64,000 nucleotides of DNA from Roseicella frigidaeris (GCF_003258945.1 NZ_QLIX01000018.1:38334-102333), one strand, 5' to 3'. Counted from the stretch's first letter, positions 16,800 to 26,471 are shown. Made by a program: numbers and translations. The notes: generated by a model not told the origin, from the sequence alone.

Positions 16800-17621
16800 C
16801 TACCCGTGCAATTCGGCGGCGAGCTGGCGCGCCGCCTCGACCAGCAGCGCCGCCACCGGCCCCGCCGGATCGACATTGAGGCGGCCGACGCGGCCGAAGA
16901 CGGTCAGCGCCAGGCGCAGCCGCCTGCCATCCGCCTCGAAGACCGGCGCCGAGACGGCGGACAGGCCGCCCTCCCCCTCATTGGCGGTGGTGGCGAAGCC
17001 CCGCGCTCGCACCGTCTCCGCCAGCCGGTCCAGCGCGGCCAGGCTGGTCGGCGCGCCGGGCCGCGCCATGGCGCGGTTCTGCGCCACCTCCTGCGCGGCC
17101 AGGGGCCGCGTCTGCGTGGCATCGCCGAAGGCGCAGAAGACCAGCCCCGAGGCGGAATAGGTCATCGGGCAGACATGCCCGGGCGGGACATTCGCGGCCA
17201 GCTCGTGCCGCGCCTCGACGAGCCGCACATGCGTCGGCCCATGCGTGCCCCAGACCGCCGCCGCCGCCGTCTCCCCGGTGCGCGCGGCCAGCCCCTCCAG
17301 CACCCGCTCCGCCCGCTTCAGCGCATCGGACCGCCCGAGCGCGGCGAGGCCGGCACGCAGCATCAGCGGGCCGAGCTCATAGCGCGCGGTGGTCGCGTCC
17401 TGCTCGACCAGCCCGGCCCGGCTCAGGCTCACCAGGTAGCGATGCGCCTTGGCCGAGGGCATGGCGGCGGCGCGCGAGAGGTCGGCGAGGCGCATCGGGC
17501 CGCCGGCCTCGGTCAGCAGGCGCAGCAGCAGGCCGGCGACCTCGACGGAATTGACGCCGCCGCGCGCATCTGCCCCGGCCTCGGCCCGATGGTTGCGACT
17601 CACGACTGCTTGAGAATCCAT
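16800..17621 (-). CDS. IclR family transcriptional regulator
   Basis: The 273-residue protein has an N-terminal winged helix (VEVAGLLLRLLTEAGGPMRLADLSRAAAMPSAKAHRYLVSL, about residues 28-70) and the IclR effector domain (PTHVRLVEARHELAANVPPG through DRLAETVRARGFATTANEG). I chose the ATG at 17621, which has a GGGAG site; an upstream start at 17639 is possible. It is divergent from the aromatic-degradation operon and is the obvious candidate to control it. IclR proteins commonly activate or repress such pathways in response to the aromatic substrate. Confidence 0.9.
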   Translation of the reverse strand: MDSQAVVSRNHRAEAGADARGGVNSVEVAGLLLRLLTEAGGPMRLADLSRAAAMPSAKAHRYLVSLSRAGLVEQDATTARYELGPLMLRAGLAALGRSDALKRAERVLEGLAARTGETAAAAVWGTHGPTHVRLVEARHELAANVPPGHVCPMTYSASGLVFCAFGDATQTRPLAAQEVAQNRAMARPGAPTSLAALDRLAETVRARGFATTANEGEGGLSAVSAPVFEADGRRLRLALTVFGRVGRLNVDPAGPVAALLVEAARQLAAELHG

Positions 17622-17645
17622 CGCTTGACTCCCGCCCACCAGATT

Positions 17646-17702
17646 TTGCTACATCATACATAGCGAATTACATAATGCGTAGCAAGCAGCTGTAGCAAGC
17701 AG
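17646..17702. promoter_or_regulatory. Candidate IclR operator/promoter region
   Basis: An AT-rich patch holds an inverted repeat TTGCTAC (17646-17652) ... GTAGCAA (17679-17685) with an inner near-palindrome GCGAATTACATAATGCG. GTAGCAAGCAG then occurs as a direct repeat (17679-17689 and 17692-17702). It sits between the divergent IclR gene and the operon, as expected for the regulator's binding sites. Confidence 0.6.
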
Positions 17703-17790
17703 CGACGGGCGACACGCTGGAGCATGGCGCATCCGGCGCCGGGACCGAGGCGAAGGGCGGCCGAACGAGCCGCCGGGGGGAAGGACAGGC

Positions 17791-19509
17791 ATGGACGGCA
17801 GCGCAGCCAGGCAGACGGACTACCAGGCCCTCGTCCTGGATTACGTCCGCTCGCCGGACCAGGATGCGGCGCGTCCCGTCCGGCATCCGGTCATCGTCGT
17901 CGGCGCCGGCCCGGTCGGGCTCACCGCGGCGATCGACCTCGCGCAGCAGGGGGTCCCGGTGGTCCTGCTCGACGAGGACGACCGCCTCTCCACCGGCTCC
18001 CGCGCCATCTGCTTCGCCAAGCGCACGCTCGAGATCTGGGACCGGCTCGGCTGCGGCGAGCGCATGGTCGAGACCGGCGTGACCTGGAACCTCGGCAAGG
18101 TCTTCTTCCGCGACGAGCCGGTCTACAGTTTCAACCTGCTGCCCGAGGCCGGGCATCGCCGCCCCGCCTTCGTCAACCTGCAGCAATACTATGCCGAGGG
18201 CTTCCTGCTGGAGCGCGCCCGGGCCCTCCCCCATATCGATCTCCGCTGGAAGAACCGGGTCACCGGCCTGGAGGCGGGGCCGGAGGGCGTCGCGCTCACC
18301 ATCGAGACGCCCGAGGGCGAGTACCGCCTCGCCTGCGACTGGCTCGTCGCCGCCGATGGCGCCCGCAGCCCGATCCGCAAGGCGATGGGGCTGGAGAGCC
18401 GCGGCCAGAGCTTCCGCGACCGCTTCCTCATCGCCGATATCCGCCTGGAGGCCGAGGCCGCCGCCGCCTTTCCGACCGAGCGCTGGTTCTGGTTCGACCC
18501 GCCCTTCCACCCGAACCAGTCGGTGCTGCTGCACAAGCAGCCGGACGGCGTCTGGCGCATCGACTTCCAGCTCGGCTGGGAGGCCGACCCGGTGGCCGAG
18601 CGGCAGCCCGAGCGGGTGATCCCGCGCATCCAGGCGCTGCTCGGCCGCGAGGCGCGCTTCACCCTCGAATGGGTCAGCATCTACACCTTCGCCTGCCTGC
18701 GCATGGAGCGCTTCCGGCATGGCCGCGTGCTCTTCGCCGGCGACGCCGCGCATGGCGTCTCGCCCTTCGGCGCCCGCGGCGCCAATAGCGGCGTCCAGGA
18801 TGCCGAGAACCTGGCCTGGAAGCTGCGCCTGGTCCTCGCCGGCCAGGCGCCCGAGACGCTGCTCGACAGCTACGATGCCGAGCGCGTCCTCGCCGCCGAC
18901 GAGAACATCCTGAACTCCACCCGCAGCACCGACTTCATCACCCCGAAGAACGAGGCGAGCCGCGCCTTCCGCGACGCGACGCTGGCCCTGGCGCGGGATT
19001 GCGGCTTCGCCCGCAGCCTGGTGAACAGCGGCCGCCTCTCGCTGCCGAGCACCTATCGCGACTCGCCGCTGAACACGCCGGACACGGACACTTTCGCGGG
19101 GCCCATGGTCCCTGGCGCGCCGGCCGCCGATGCGCCGGTGCGCCGCGGCGGGGAGGCCGGCTGGTTCCTCGCCCAGCTCGGCGGCGGCTTCACCGGGACT
19201 TATTTCAGCGATGGCGGCGCGCTGCCGCCGGCGCTGCTGGATGCGCTGCGGAGCCTCGCCCTCGGCCCGGTGCCGGTGCAGCCCCTCGTGGTCGCGCCGC
19301 CCGGCCTGCCGCCCGCGGCGATGCCCGGCCTGACCATCCTCGAGGATAGCGAGGGATTGCTCGCCCGGCGCTACGATGCGCGGCCGGGGAGTTTCTACCT
19401 GCTGCGGCCGGACCAGCATGTCGCCGGCCGCTGGCGACATGTCGCGCCGGCGCTGGTGCAGGCGGCCCTCGCCCGCGCCATCGGCCAGGACGGAGGGACA
19501 GCGTGCTGA
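17791..19509 (+). CDS. FAD-dependent aromatic monooxygenase
   Basis: The 572-residue flavoprotein belongs to the PHBH/MhpA class of single-component hydroxylases. The Rossmann motif VVGAGPVGLTAA lies near residue 36, the DG motif in WLVAADGARSPIRKAMG near 185, and the FAD-binding GD motif in VLFAGDAAHGVSPFGARGANSG near 312. Such enzymes hydroxylate phenolic acids with NAD(P)H and O2. The next genes cleave homogentisate, so this enzyme may make homogentisate (for example from a hydroxyphenylacetate) or a precursor; that is inferred only from context. It is the first gene of the operon and overlaps the DUF2783 start. Confidence 0.85.
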   Translation: MDGSAARQTDYQALVLDYVRSPDQDAARPVRHPVIVVGAGPVGLTAAIDLAQQGVPVVLLDEDDRLSTGSRAICFAKRTLEIWDRLGCGERMVETGVTWNLGKVFFRDEPVYSFNLLPEAGHRRPAFVNLQQYYAEGFLLERARALPHIDLRWKNRVTGLEAGPEGVALTIETPEGEYRLACDWLVAADGARSPIRKAMGLESRGQSFRDRFLIADIRLEAEAAAAFPTERWFWFDPPFHPNQSVLLHKQPDGVWRIDFQLGWEADPVAERQPERVIPRIQALLGREARFTLEWVSIYTFACLRMERFRHGRVLFAGDAAHGVSPFGARGANSGVQDAENLAWKLRLVLAGQAPETLLDSYDAERVLAADENILNSTRSTDFITPKNEASRAFRDATLALARDCGFARSLVNSGRLSLPSTYRDSPLNTPDTDTFAGPMVPGAPAADAPVRRGGEAGWFLAQLGGGFTGTYFSDGGALPPALLDALRSLALGPVPVQPLVVAPPGLPPAAMPGLTILEDSEGLLARRYDARPGSFYLLRPDQHVAGRWRHVAPALVQAALARAIGQDGGTAC

Positions 19510-19730
19510 ACACCGATCTCAACCTCGCCGCGCCCGACGACGTCTACGAGGCGCTGGTCGCGCTGCACCGCGACCTGACGCCCGAGCAGAGCCGGCTGGT
19601 CAACGCCAAGCTGATCCTGCTGCTGGCCAACCATGTCGGCGATGCCGAGGTGCTGCGCCAGGCCATGGCGAAGGCCCGCGCCGGCATCGCCCCGGCCGGG
19701 CGCGACGGCACCCGGCCGGTCACCGCCTGA
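19503..19730 (+). CDS. DUF2783 domain-containing protein
   Basis: The 75-residue protein (DVYEALVALHRDLTPEQSRL, NAKLILLLANHVGDAEVLRQA) matches DUF2783, a small helical family found almost always beside FAD monooxygenases of this type. The GTG start lies seven bases inside the upstream gene. It may be a small partner of the monooxygenase; no activity is known. Confidence 0.8.
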   Translation: MLNTDLNLAAPDDVYEALVALHRDLTPEQSRLVNAKLILLLANHVGDAEVLRQAMAKARAGIAPAGRDGTRPVTA

Positions 19731-19766
19731 GCCGCCCCGGCCCGAAGAACACAAAGGACAGGACCC

Positions 19767-20747
19767 ATGTCAGGCTTCGCAAGCAGCAACGACCTCGCCG
19801 ACAAGACCATCTCCTTCGAGGAGCTCGGCCCCGGCCTCTATGGCTGGACCGCCGAGGGCGACCCGAATTCCGGCATCGTGGTCGGCGAGGACAGCGTGCT
19901 GGTCGTCGACGCCCAGGCGACGCCGGCCATGGCGCGCGACGTCATCGCCCGCATCCGGCAGGTGACGGACAAGCCGGTGAAGCATGTGGTGCTGAGCCAC
20001 TACCACGCCGTCCGCGTGCTCGGCGCCTCGGGCTATGAGGGCGCGGAGATCATCGCCTCGGATGTCACGCGCGACCTGATCGTCGAGCGCGGCCAGCAGG
20101 ACATGGACAGCGAGATCGGCCGCTTCCCGCGCCTCTTCCGCGGCAAGGAAAGCATCCCCGGCCTCACCTGGCCGCATGTGACCTTCCAGAAGAAGATGAC
20201 GCTGTGGATGGGCAGGCGCGAGGTGCAGATCATCCATATCGGCCGCAGCCACACCGCCGGCGACACGGTGGTCTGGCTGCCGAAGGAGAAGGTCTGCTTC
20301 GCCGGCGACACAGTGGAGTTCGGCGCCACGCCCTATTGCGGCGACGCGCATTTCGCCGACTGGCCGGGCACGCTGGCGGCGATCCGCGCCCTCGGCCCGG
20401 AAAAGCTGGTCCCCGGCCGCGGCCGCAGCCTGCTGACCAGGGCGGAGGTGGAGGAGGGCCTGCAGGGCACCGCCGCCTTCACCGCCGATCTCTTCGGCAT
20501 CGCCAAGGCGGGCGTCGCCAAGGGCGCGACGCTGAAGCAGGTCTATGACGAGGCGATGGCGGCGATGCGCCCGAAATACGGGCATTGGGTGATCTTCGAG
20601 CACTGCATGCCCTTCGACGTCTCCCGCGCCTATGACGAGGCCAAGGGCATCGACCATCCGCGCATCTGGACCGCCGAGCGCGATGTCGAGATGTGGCGGG
20701 CGCTGGAGCACGGCACCGAGATGAAGTCGGCCGAGCTGCAATCCTGA
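19767..20747 (+). CDS. MBL-fold metallo-hydrolase with altered metal motif
   Basis: The 326-residue protein has the metallo-beta-lactamase fold: [62 protein letters not shown] and the late GRGRSL. The canonical HxHxDH motif here reads HYHAVR, so the aspartate and last histidine of the zinc-2 site are missing while the first two histidines and the later H and D remain. Mononuclear binding or a changed role is therefore possible. Its position between the monooxygenase and hmgA suggests hydrolysis of a lactone or thioester in the same pathway, which is inference. Confidence 0.8.
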   Translation: MSGFASSNDLADKTISFEELGPGLYGWTAEGDPNSGIVVGEDSVLVVDAQATPAMARDVIARIRQVTDKPVKHVVLSHYHAVRVLGASGYEGAEIIASDVTRDLIVERGQQDMDSEIGRFPRLFRGKESIPGLTWPHVTFQKKMTLWMGRREVQIIHIGRSHTAGDTVVWLPKEKVCFAGDTVEFGATPYCGDAHFADWPGTLAAIRALGPEKLVPGRGRSLLTRAEVEEGLQGTAAFTADLFGIAKAGVAKGATLKQVYDEAMAAMRPKYGHWVIFEHCMPFDVSRAYDEAKGIDHPRIWTAERDVEMWRALEHGTEMKSAELQS

Positions 20748-20766
20748 GATTCGAGGAGCCACAGCC

Positions 20767-22116
20767 ATGAACGTCGTGCAGCAGTTCACCCCGGCCCAGA
20801 CCCGGACCGCGGAACCGAACTACCTCTCCGGCTTCGGCAACCAGTTCGAGACGGAGGCGCTGCCGGGCGCCCTGCCGGTCGGCCGCAACTCGCCGCAGCG
20901 CTGCGCCTACGGGCTCTATGCCGAGCAGCTCAGCGGCTCGCCCTTCACCGCGCCGCGGGCGAGCAACGAGCGGAGCTGGCTCTACCGCATCCGCCCCACG
21001 GTTGCGAATATCGGCCGCTTCCGCAAGGCCGAGGCGCGGCTCTGGCGCAGCGCCCCCTGCCAGGAGGTCGAGCTGCCGCCGGCGCCGATGCGCTGGAGCC
21101 CGGTGCCGATCCCGGCCGAGGGGCTCTCCTTCGTCGAGGGGGTGCGCACCCTGACCACCGCCGGCGACGCCGCCAGCCAGGCCGGCATGGCCGCCTCGCT
21201 CTACTTCGTCACCCGCTCGATGCAGGACGAGTATTTCTACAACGCCGATGCCGAGATGCTGCTGGTGCCGCAGCAGGGCGGGCTGCATCTGGCGACCGAG
21301 TTCGGCCGCATCGACATCGCCCCCGGCGAGATCGCGGTGATCCCGCGCGGCGTCAAGCTGCGGGTCGCGCTGACGGACGGCCCGGCGCGCGGCTATCTCT
21401 GCGAGAATTACGGCGGCGCCTTCACCTTGCCGGAACGCGGCCCGATCGGCGCCAACTGCCTCGCCAACCCGCGCGACTTCCTCACCCCCGTCGCCGCCTA
21501 TGAGGACCGCGAGGCGCCGAGCCGCCTGACGGTGAAATGGGGCGGCGCGCTGTGGGAGACCGAGATCGCCCATTCGCCGCTCGACGTCGTCGCCTGGCAC
21601 GGCAACTACGCGCCCTACAAATACGACCTGCGGCGCTACTCGCCGGTCGGCCCGATCCTCTTCGACCATGCCGATCCGAGCATCTTCACCGTGCTGACCG
21701 CGCCCTCCGAGACGCCCGGCACGGCGAACATCGACTTCGTCATCTTCCCCGACCGCTGGATGGTGGCCGAGAACACCTTCCGCCCACCCTGGTACCATAT
21801 GAACATCATGAGCGAGTTCATGGGCCTGATCTACGGCGTCTACGACGCCAAGCCGGGCGGCGGCTTCGAGCCTGGCGGCGTCTCGCTGCACAACACCATG
21901 CTGCCGCACGGCCCCGACGCCGCCGCCTTCGAGGGGGCGAGCCAGGCCGAGCTCAGGCCGCACAAGCAGGAGGGCACCATGGCCTTCATGTTCGAGACCC
22001 GCTTCCTGCAGCGCGTCACCGCCTGGGGCGCCGGGCTGCCCGAGCTGCAGCAGGATTACGGCGAGTACGGCCGCCCCCTGCGGCGGCATTTCGACCCGAG
22101 CCGGCGCGAGTGGTGA
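20767..22116 (+). CDS. hmgA: Homogentisate 1,2-dioxygenase
   Basis: The 449-residue protein is full length. It starts with the family's [19 protein letters not shown] and carries the Fe(II) ligands H344 and E350 ([12 protein letters not shown]) and H381 (LPHGPD). It opens the ring of homogentisate to maleylacetoacetate, the central step of tyrosine and phenylacetate-type catabolism. Maleylacetoacetate isomerase is not seen in this window. The stop overlaps a possible GTG start of the next gene. Confidence 0.97.
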   Translation: MNVVQQFTPAQTRTAEPNYLSGFGNQFETEALPGALPVGRNSPQRCAYGLYAEQLSGSPFTAPRASNERSWLYRIRPTVANIGRFRKAEARLWRSAPCQEVELPPAPMRWSPVPIPAEGLSFVEGVRTLTTAGDAASQAGMAASLYFVTRSMQDEYFYNADAEMLLVPQQGGLHLATEFGRIDIAPGEIAVIPRGVKLRVALTDGPARGYLCENYGGAFTLPERGPIGANCLANPRDFLTPVAAYEDREAPSRLTVKWGGALWETEIAHSPLDVVAWHGNYAPYKYDLRRYSPVGPILFDHADPSIFTVLTAPSETPGTANIDFVIFPDRWMVAENTFRPPWYHMNIMSEFMGLIYGVYDAKPGGGFEPGGVSLHNTMLPHGPDAAAFEGASQAELRPHKQEGTMAFMFETRFLQRVTAWGAGLPELQQDYGEYGRPLRRHFDPSRREW

Positions 22117-22124
22117 GCCAGGCC

Positions 22125-23438
22125 ATGAGCAGGATCGACGAGACCCACGACCCGAAGCGCCGGAGCTGGGTGGCCTCGGCCAACGGCCATCCGGACTTCC
22201 CCATCCAGAACCTGCCGCTCGGCGTCTTCTCGCCGCCGGGCGGGGCGCCGCGCGCCGGGGCGGCGATCGGCGACCGCATCCTCGACCTGCTGGCGCTGCT
22301 CGCCGCCGGGCTGCTGGGCGGCGAGGCGGCGCGCGCCGTCGAGGCGACGGCGGATGGCACGCTGAACGGCCTGCTCGCCCTCGGCGCCGGCCCGCGCCGG
22401 GCGCTGCGGACGCAGCTCTCGGCGCTGCTCGCCGAGGGCAGCGCGGCGCGGGGGCGCGCCGAGCCCTGCCTGCACGCCGCCGCGGACTGCGCCCTGCACC
22501 TGCCGGCCCGCATCGGCGACTACACCGACTTCTATGTCGGCATCCACCACGCGACCAATGTCGGCCGGGTGTTCCGCCCCGACAACCCGCTGCTGCCGAA
22601 CTACAAACATGTGCCCATCGGCTATCACGGCCGCGCCTCCTCGGTCGTGCCCTCGGGCACGCCGGTCCGCCGGCCGAACGGCCAGCGCAAGCTGCCCAGC
22701 GAAGCCGGGCCGAGCTTCGGCCCCAGCCGCAACCTCGATTACGAGCTCGAGCTCGGCATCTGGATCGGCCCGGGCAACGCGCTCGGCGAGCCGATCCCGG
22801 TCGGCGCCGCGGCGGAGCACGTCGCCGGCTTCTGCCTGCTGAACGACTGGTCGGCGCGCGACATCCAGGCCTGGGAGTACCAGCCGCTCGGGCCCTTCCT
22901 GGCGAAGAGCTTCGCCAGCACCATCAGCCCCTGGGTCATCACGCCCGAGGCGCTGGCGCCCTTCCGCACGGCGCAGCCGCCGCGGCCCGCGGGCGACCCG
23001 GCCCCCCTGCCCTATCTCTGGGACGCGGCCGACCAGGGCGAGGGCGCGCTCGACCTCGAGCTCGAGGTGCTGCTGGCGACGCCAGGGCTGCGCGAGCAGG
23101 GCCTGCCGCCGCACCGCCTGGCGCTGAGCAGCGCGCGGCACATGTACTGGACCGTCGCGCAGATGGTCGCGCATCACAGCAGCAACGGCTGCAACCTGCG
23201 GCCCGGCGACCTGCTCGGCTCGGGCACCATCTCGGCCCCCGACCCGGAGGGCTGCGGCAGCCTGCTCGAGACCACCCGCGGCTGGACCGAGCCGCTGCGC
23301 CTCGCCTCGGGCGAGGAGCGGCGCGCGCTCGAGGATGGCGACGAGGTCGTGCTGCTGGCGCGGGCCCGCCGCGCGGGCTTCGCCGGCATCGGCTTCGGCG
23401 CCTGCCGCGGCACGGTGCTGCCGGCCCGCGGCGGCTGA
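22125..23438 (+). CDS. fahA: Fumarylacetoacetase
   Basis: The 437-residue protein matches fumarylacetoacetate hydrolase: N-terminal SH3-like part (WVASANGHPDFPIQNLPLGV), then DYTDFYVGIHHATNVGRVFR with the catalytic His and metal Asp, YHGRASSVVPSG, LDYELELG and NDWSARDIQAWEYQPLGPF. It hydrolyses fumarylacetoacetate to fumarate and acetoacetate, the last step after hmgA. ATG 22125 is the family-like start; GTG 22113, overlapping the hmgA stop, is an alternative. Confidence 0.96.
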   Translation: MSRIDETHDPKRRSWVASANGHPDFPIQNLPLGVFSPPGGAPRAGAAIGDRILDLLALLAAGLLGGEAARAVEATADGTLNGLLALGAGPRRALRTQLSALLAEGSAARGRAEPCLHAAADCALHLPARIGDYTDFYVGIHHATNVGRVFRPDNPLLPNYKHVPIGYHGRASSVVPSGTPVRRPNGQRKLPSEAGPSFGPSRNLDYELELGIWIGPGNALGEPIPVGAAAEHVAGFCLLNDWSARDIQAWEYQPLGPFLAKSFASTISPWVITPEALAPFRTAQPPRPAGDPAPLPYLWDAADQGEGALDLELEVLLATPGLREQGLPPHRLALSSARHMYWTVAQMVAHHSSNGCNLRPGDLLGSGTISAPDPEGCGSLLETTRGWTEPLRLASGEERRALEDGDEVVLLARARRAGFAGIGFGACRGTVLPARGG

Positions 23439-23464
23439 GGCGGCCCCTTCCGGAGGATACGACC

Positions 23465-24448
23465 GTGAGCAGCATTCCACTCCCGCGCCGCGCGGCGCTC
23501 GCCGCCGGCCTCGCCGCCGCCTGGCCCGGCGGCGCCCGCGCCGAGGCCTATCCCGACCGCCCGATCAAATGGATCGTCGCCTATGCCGCGGGGGGCGGCA
23601 CCGACACGCTGGCGCGCCTCCTCGGTGGCACGATGGCGACGACGCTCGGCCAGCCCCTGGTCATCGACAACCGGCCGGGCGCCGCCACCAATATCGGCGC
23701 CGAGGCCACCGCCAAATCGGCGCCGGATGGCTACACGGTGTTCTCGGCCGACAACGGCACGCTGGTCTTCAACCCGGCGCTGTTCCGCACGCTGCCCTAC
23801 GATCCGCGCCGGGACTTCCGGCCGATCGGGCTGATGGCGCGCTTCCCGCTGGTGTTGACGGCCAAGCAGGGCTCGGAGTTCGGCGACGCCCGGGCGCTCG
23901 TCGCCGCGGCGCAGGCGAAGCCGGGCGGGATCGACTGCGGCTCGGCCGGCGTCGGCTCGCCGCACCACCTGACGCTGGAGCGGCTCGGCAAGGAGGCCGG
24001 CCTGCGCCTCAACCACGTGCCCTATCGCGGCGCCGCGCCGGCGCTGAACGACCTCCTGGCCGGCACTCTCGAGACGATGATCCTCGACCTGCCCTCCGGC
24101 GCCGAGTATCTGCGCTCCGGCCGGCTGAAGCCGCTCGCCCTCTGCTCGGCGACGCGGCATCCCGACCTGCCGGCGGTGCCGACGGTGCAGGAGGCGCTCG
24201 GCCTGCCGGGCTTCGAGGCCTATGCCTGGCAGGGGATGGTGGTGCCGGCGAGGACGCCCGACGCGGTCGCCGCGCGGCTCACCGCGGCCCTGGCGGCGGC
24301 GCTGCAGGACCGGGCGGTGACCGACCGGATGCGCGGCATCGGCCTCGAGCCGCTGCCTGGCGGCCCGGCGGAATTCCAGGCCCTGGAAGCGGCCGAGCGC
24401 GCGGTCTGGGTGCCGCTCATCAAGGAGCGCGGGATCACGCTCGACTGA
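23465..24448 (+). CDS. Bug-family tripartite tricarboxylate transporter substrate-binding protein
   Basis: The 327-residue periplasmic receptor has a signal peptide (RRAALAAGLAAAWPGGARAEA) and the Bug hallmarks YPDRPIKWIVAYAAGGGTDTLAR, VIDNRPGAATNIGAEA and VPYRGAAPALNDLLAG. Bug proteins bind carboxylates and are often orphaned from their TctAB membrane partners, as here. It ends the homogentisate operon (26 bases after the previous stop), so the ligand may be an aromatic or other organic acid of that pathway. The start is GTG. Confidence 0.9.
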   Translation: MSSIPLPRRAALAAGLAAAWPGGARAEAYPDRPIKWIVAYAAGGGTDTLARLLGGTMATTLGQPLVIDNRPGAATNIGAEATAKSAPDGYTVFSADNGTLVFNPALFRTLPYDPRRDFRPIGLMARFPLVLTAKQGSEFGDARALVAAAQAKPGGIDCGSAGVGSPHHLTLERLGKEAGLRLNHVPYRGAAPALNDLLAGTLETMILDLPSGAEYLRSGRLKPLALCSATRHPDLPAVPTVQEALGLPGFEAYAWQGMVVPARTPDAVAARLTAALAAALQDRAVTDRMRGIGLEPLPGGPAEFQALEAAERAVWVPLIKERGITLD

Positions 24449-24536
24449 CGGCGGCCACGCGGCCTCGGCTGCAGATCGCCCTTGATCACCCTTCGGACCT
24501 GGCTCGAAACTGGACCGGTTCGGAGGGAGGTCCCGC

Positions 24537-24719
24537 TTGTCGGACGCGCCGGGAGATCGCAGCTATCCGCCACGACGTCCCGCCGCGCTGCGCCGGCACG
24601 AGCGATGCCCCGAGTGCCGGAACGACCGCTGGAAGGCCATCAACATCACCGGCCAGCCCCACTGGCTCTGCGTGGAATGCGGCCATATGGAGCCCAACGC
24701 CCCGGGGCCGGACCGGTGA
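24537..24719 (+). CDS. Small zinc-ribbon-like protein, 60 aa
   Basis: I know no named family. The protein carries two CxxC pairs (CPEC near residue 24 and CVEC near 45) in the form ERCPECRNDRWKAINI ... HWLCVECGHM, a typical zinc ribbon. The start is TTG, supported by an excellent GGAGGGAGG ribosome site six bases upstream. It is convergent with the following regulator gene, with only three bases between them. Confidence 0.65.
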   Translation: MSDAPGDRSYPPRRPAALRRHERCPECRNDRWKAINITGQPHWLCVECGHMEPNAPGPDR

Positions 24720-24722
24720 GGA

Positions 24723-25544
24723 TCAGCCGGGCCCGGTGCCAGGCCCGATGAGCATGGTCAGCGTCAGGTCCGGCCGCCCGGCGGGCTCGAAGGTGACCTG
24801 CTCGTAGTGCAGCAGGCCCTGCTCCGGATGGCGGAAGCTGCGCATCCCGCCCTCCCGCCCGAGCACGCCATAGGCATCCCAGAAGCGCGCGAAATCGCCG
24901 CTGCGCCGGCGCAGCTCGCCGACCAGGGCGCGCAGCGCCGGATCGTCGAGATGCGGGCCGCAGGCGGCGTGGAATTCAGCGGCGACGCGGCGCGCGCGCC
25001 CCTCCCAGTCCACGATCAGCCCGCGGGCGCCCGGCGCGAGGAAGAGGAAGCGCAGCAGGTTGCGGTCGGCCGCGCCGTCGAGCCAGCCGGTGAAGAGCCG
25101 CGCCGCCGCCGCGTTCCAGGCCCGCGCCGTCCAGCGGCGGTCGAGCAGATAGGCCGGGCAGGCGATCGCCGCGACCGCGGCCAGCACCGCCTCCGGCACC
25201 GCCGCATCCTCCGCCGCCCCGGCCTCCGGGTCGCGCCGCCCGGCCAGCTCGAACAGATAGGCCCGCCCGGCGCGGTCCAGCCGCAGGGCGCCGGCCAGGC
25301 GGTCGAGCGCCGCCGCCGAGACCGAGACGTCGCGCCGCCCCTGCTCGATCCAGGTGTACCAGGTGACGCTGAGCCCGCCGAGCTGCGCCACCTCCTCGCG
25401 CCGCAGCCCCGGGGTGCGCCGCCGCGCCCCGCCGCCATGCAGCCCGGCCGCCGCCGGGCTCAGCGCCTCGCGCCGCGCCCGCAGGAAGCCGCCCAGCTCG
25501 CGCCGGCGATCCGCCTCGCTCATCCCCGTCATGGTGGCATTCAT
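24723..25544 (-). CDS. Helix-turn-helix regulator with MmyB-like ligand domain
   Basis: The 273-residue protein has an XRE-type HTH at about residues 15-80 (LGGFLRARREAL, TPGLRREEVAQLGGLSVTWYTWIEQGR) and a C-terminal MmyB-like domain (LDRRWTARAWNAAAARLF, LLRFLFLAPGARGLIVDWE, SFRHPEQGLLHYEQVTFEP). Such regulators bind fatty-acid-like ligands and usually control an adjacent gene. The divergent methyltransferase gene is the likely target. ATACCAGTAT just upstream of the start is a small inverted repeat. Confidence 0.88.
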   Translation of the reverse strand: MNATMTGMSEADRRRELGGFLRARREALSPAAAGLHGGGARRRTPGLRREEVAQLGGLSVTWYTWIEQGRRDVSVSAAALDRLAGALRLDRAGRAYLFELAGRRDPEAGAAEDAAVPEAVLAAVAAIACPAYLLDRRWTARAWNAAAARLFTGWLDGAADRNLLRFLFLAPGARGLIVDWEGRARRVAAEFHAACGPHLDDPALRALVGELRRRSGDFARFWDAYGVLGREGGMRSFRHPEQGLLHYEQVTFEPAGRPDLTLTMLIGPGTGPG

Positions 25545-25654
25545 ACCAGTATAACTGCCCGCCTCACGCCAGTGTCCCGGCGGCGCTATCCCTCGATGCG
25601 ATGCGTGGCGGGCGCGCCCGCGGCATCGGGTGCAATCCGCCGGAGGAGGCGAGG

Positions 25655-26434
25655 ATGACAGCCACGGACAGGTCGCTGGAGGCGCTGGTCGACGGGCAAT
25701 TCGGGGCCCAGGCGGCGATTTATCTGACGAGCAAGGTGCATGCGCAGGGCGCCGACCTCGACGCGCTCGCCGGGCTGCTGCGCGGCCGGGGCGAGGCGCG
25801 CGTGCTCGATCTCGGCTGCGGCGCCGGCCATGTCGGCTTCGCGGTCGCCCCCGAGGTGCGCGAGGTGGTGGCCTGCGACCTCTCGGCCGGGATGCTGGAG
25901 ACGGTGGCCCGCGCCGCGGCCGAGCGGGGGCTGCGCAACCTGCGCACGCAGCAGGCCGTGGCGGCGGCGCTGCCCTTCGAGGATGCCGCCTTCGACGCGG
26001 TGCTGAGCCGCTACAGCGCGCATCACTGGCCCGATCTCGGCGCCGGGCTGCGCGAGGCGGCGCGGGTGCTGCGGCCGGGCGGGCTGTTCGCCGTGGTGGA
26101 TGCGGTCTCGCCGGGCACGCCGCTCTGCGACACGCATCTGCAAGCGGTCGAGCTGCTGCGCGACCCCTCGCATGTGCGGGACCGCAGCCGGGCGGAGTGG
26201 GAGGCGGCGCTGGCCGCGGCCGGCCTCGCCGTCGAGGCGACGCAGGCCTTCCGGGTGCGGATGGAGTTCGAGGTCTGGGTGGCGCGGATGCGCACGCCGC
26301 CGGTGCAGGTCGAGGCGATCCGGGCGCTGCAGGCAGTGGCGCCCGCCGAGGTGCGGCGGCATTTCGCCATCGGCCCGGACGGGTCCTTCGATCTGGAGGT
26401 GGCGCTGTTCCGGGCGACGCGGCCGGGAGAGTGA
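25655..26434 (+). CDS. Class I SAM-dependent methyltransferase
   Basis: The 259-residue protein has the Methyltransf_11 layout: VLDLGCGAGHVGFAV (motif I, about residue 50), VACDLSAGMLE (motif II), LPFEDAAFDAVLSRYSAHHW (motif IV) and LRPGGLFAVVDAVSP. The closest general type is the UbiE/COQ5-like small-molecule methyltransferase. I chose ATG 25655, preceded by GGAGGAGGCGAGG. The substrate is unknown. It is divergent from the MmyB-like regulator. Confidence 0.88.
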   Translation: MTATDRSLEALVDGQFGAQAAIYLTSKVHAQGADLDALAGLLRGRGEARVLDLGCGAGHVGFAVAPEVREVVACDLSAGMLETVARAAAERGLRNLRTQQAVAAALPFEDAAFDAVLSRYSAHHWPDLGAGLREAARVLRPGGLFAVVDAVSPGTPLCDTHLQAVELLRDPSHVRDRSRAEWEAALAAAGLAVEATQAFRVRMEFEVWVARMRTPPVQVEAIRALQAVAPAEVRRHFAIGPDGSFDLEVALFRATRPGE

Positions 26435-26471
26435 GGAGCCCCTGCGGCGCGTTGCCGTACTGACAGAGGTT

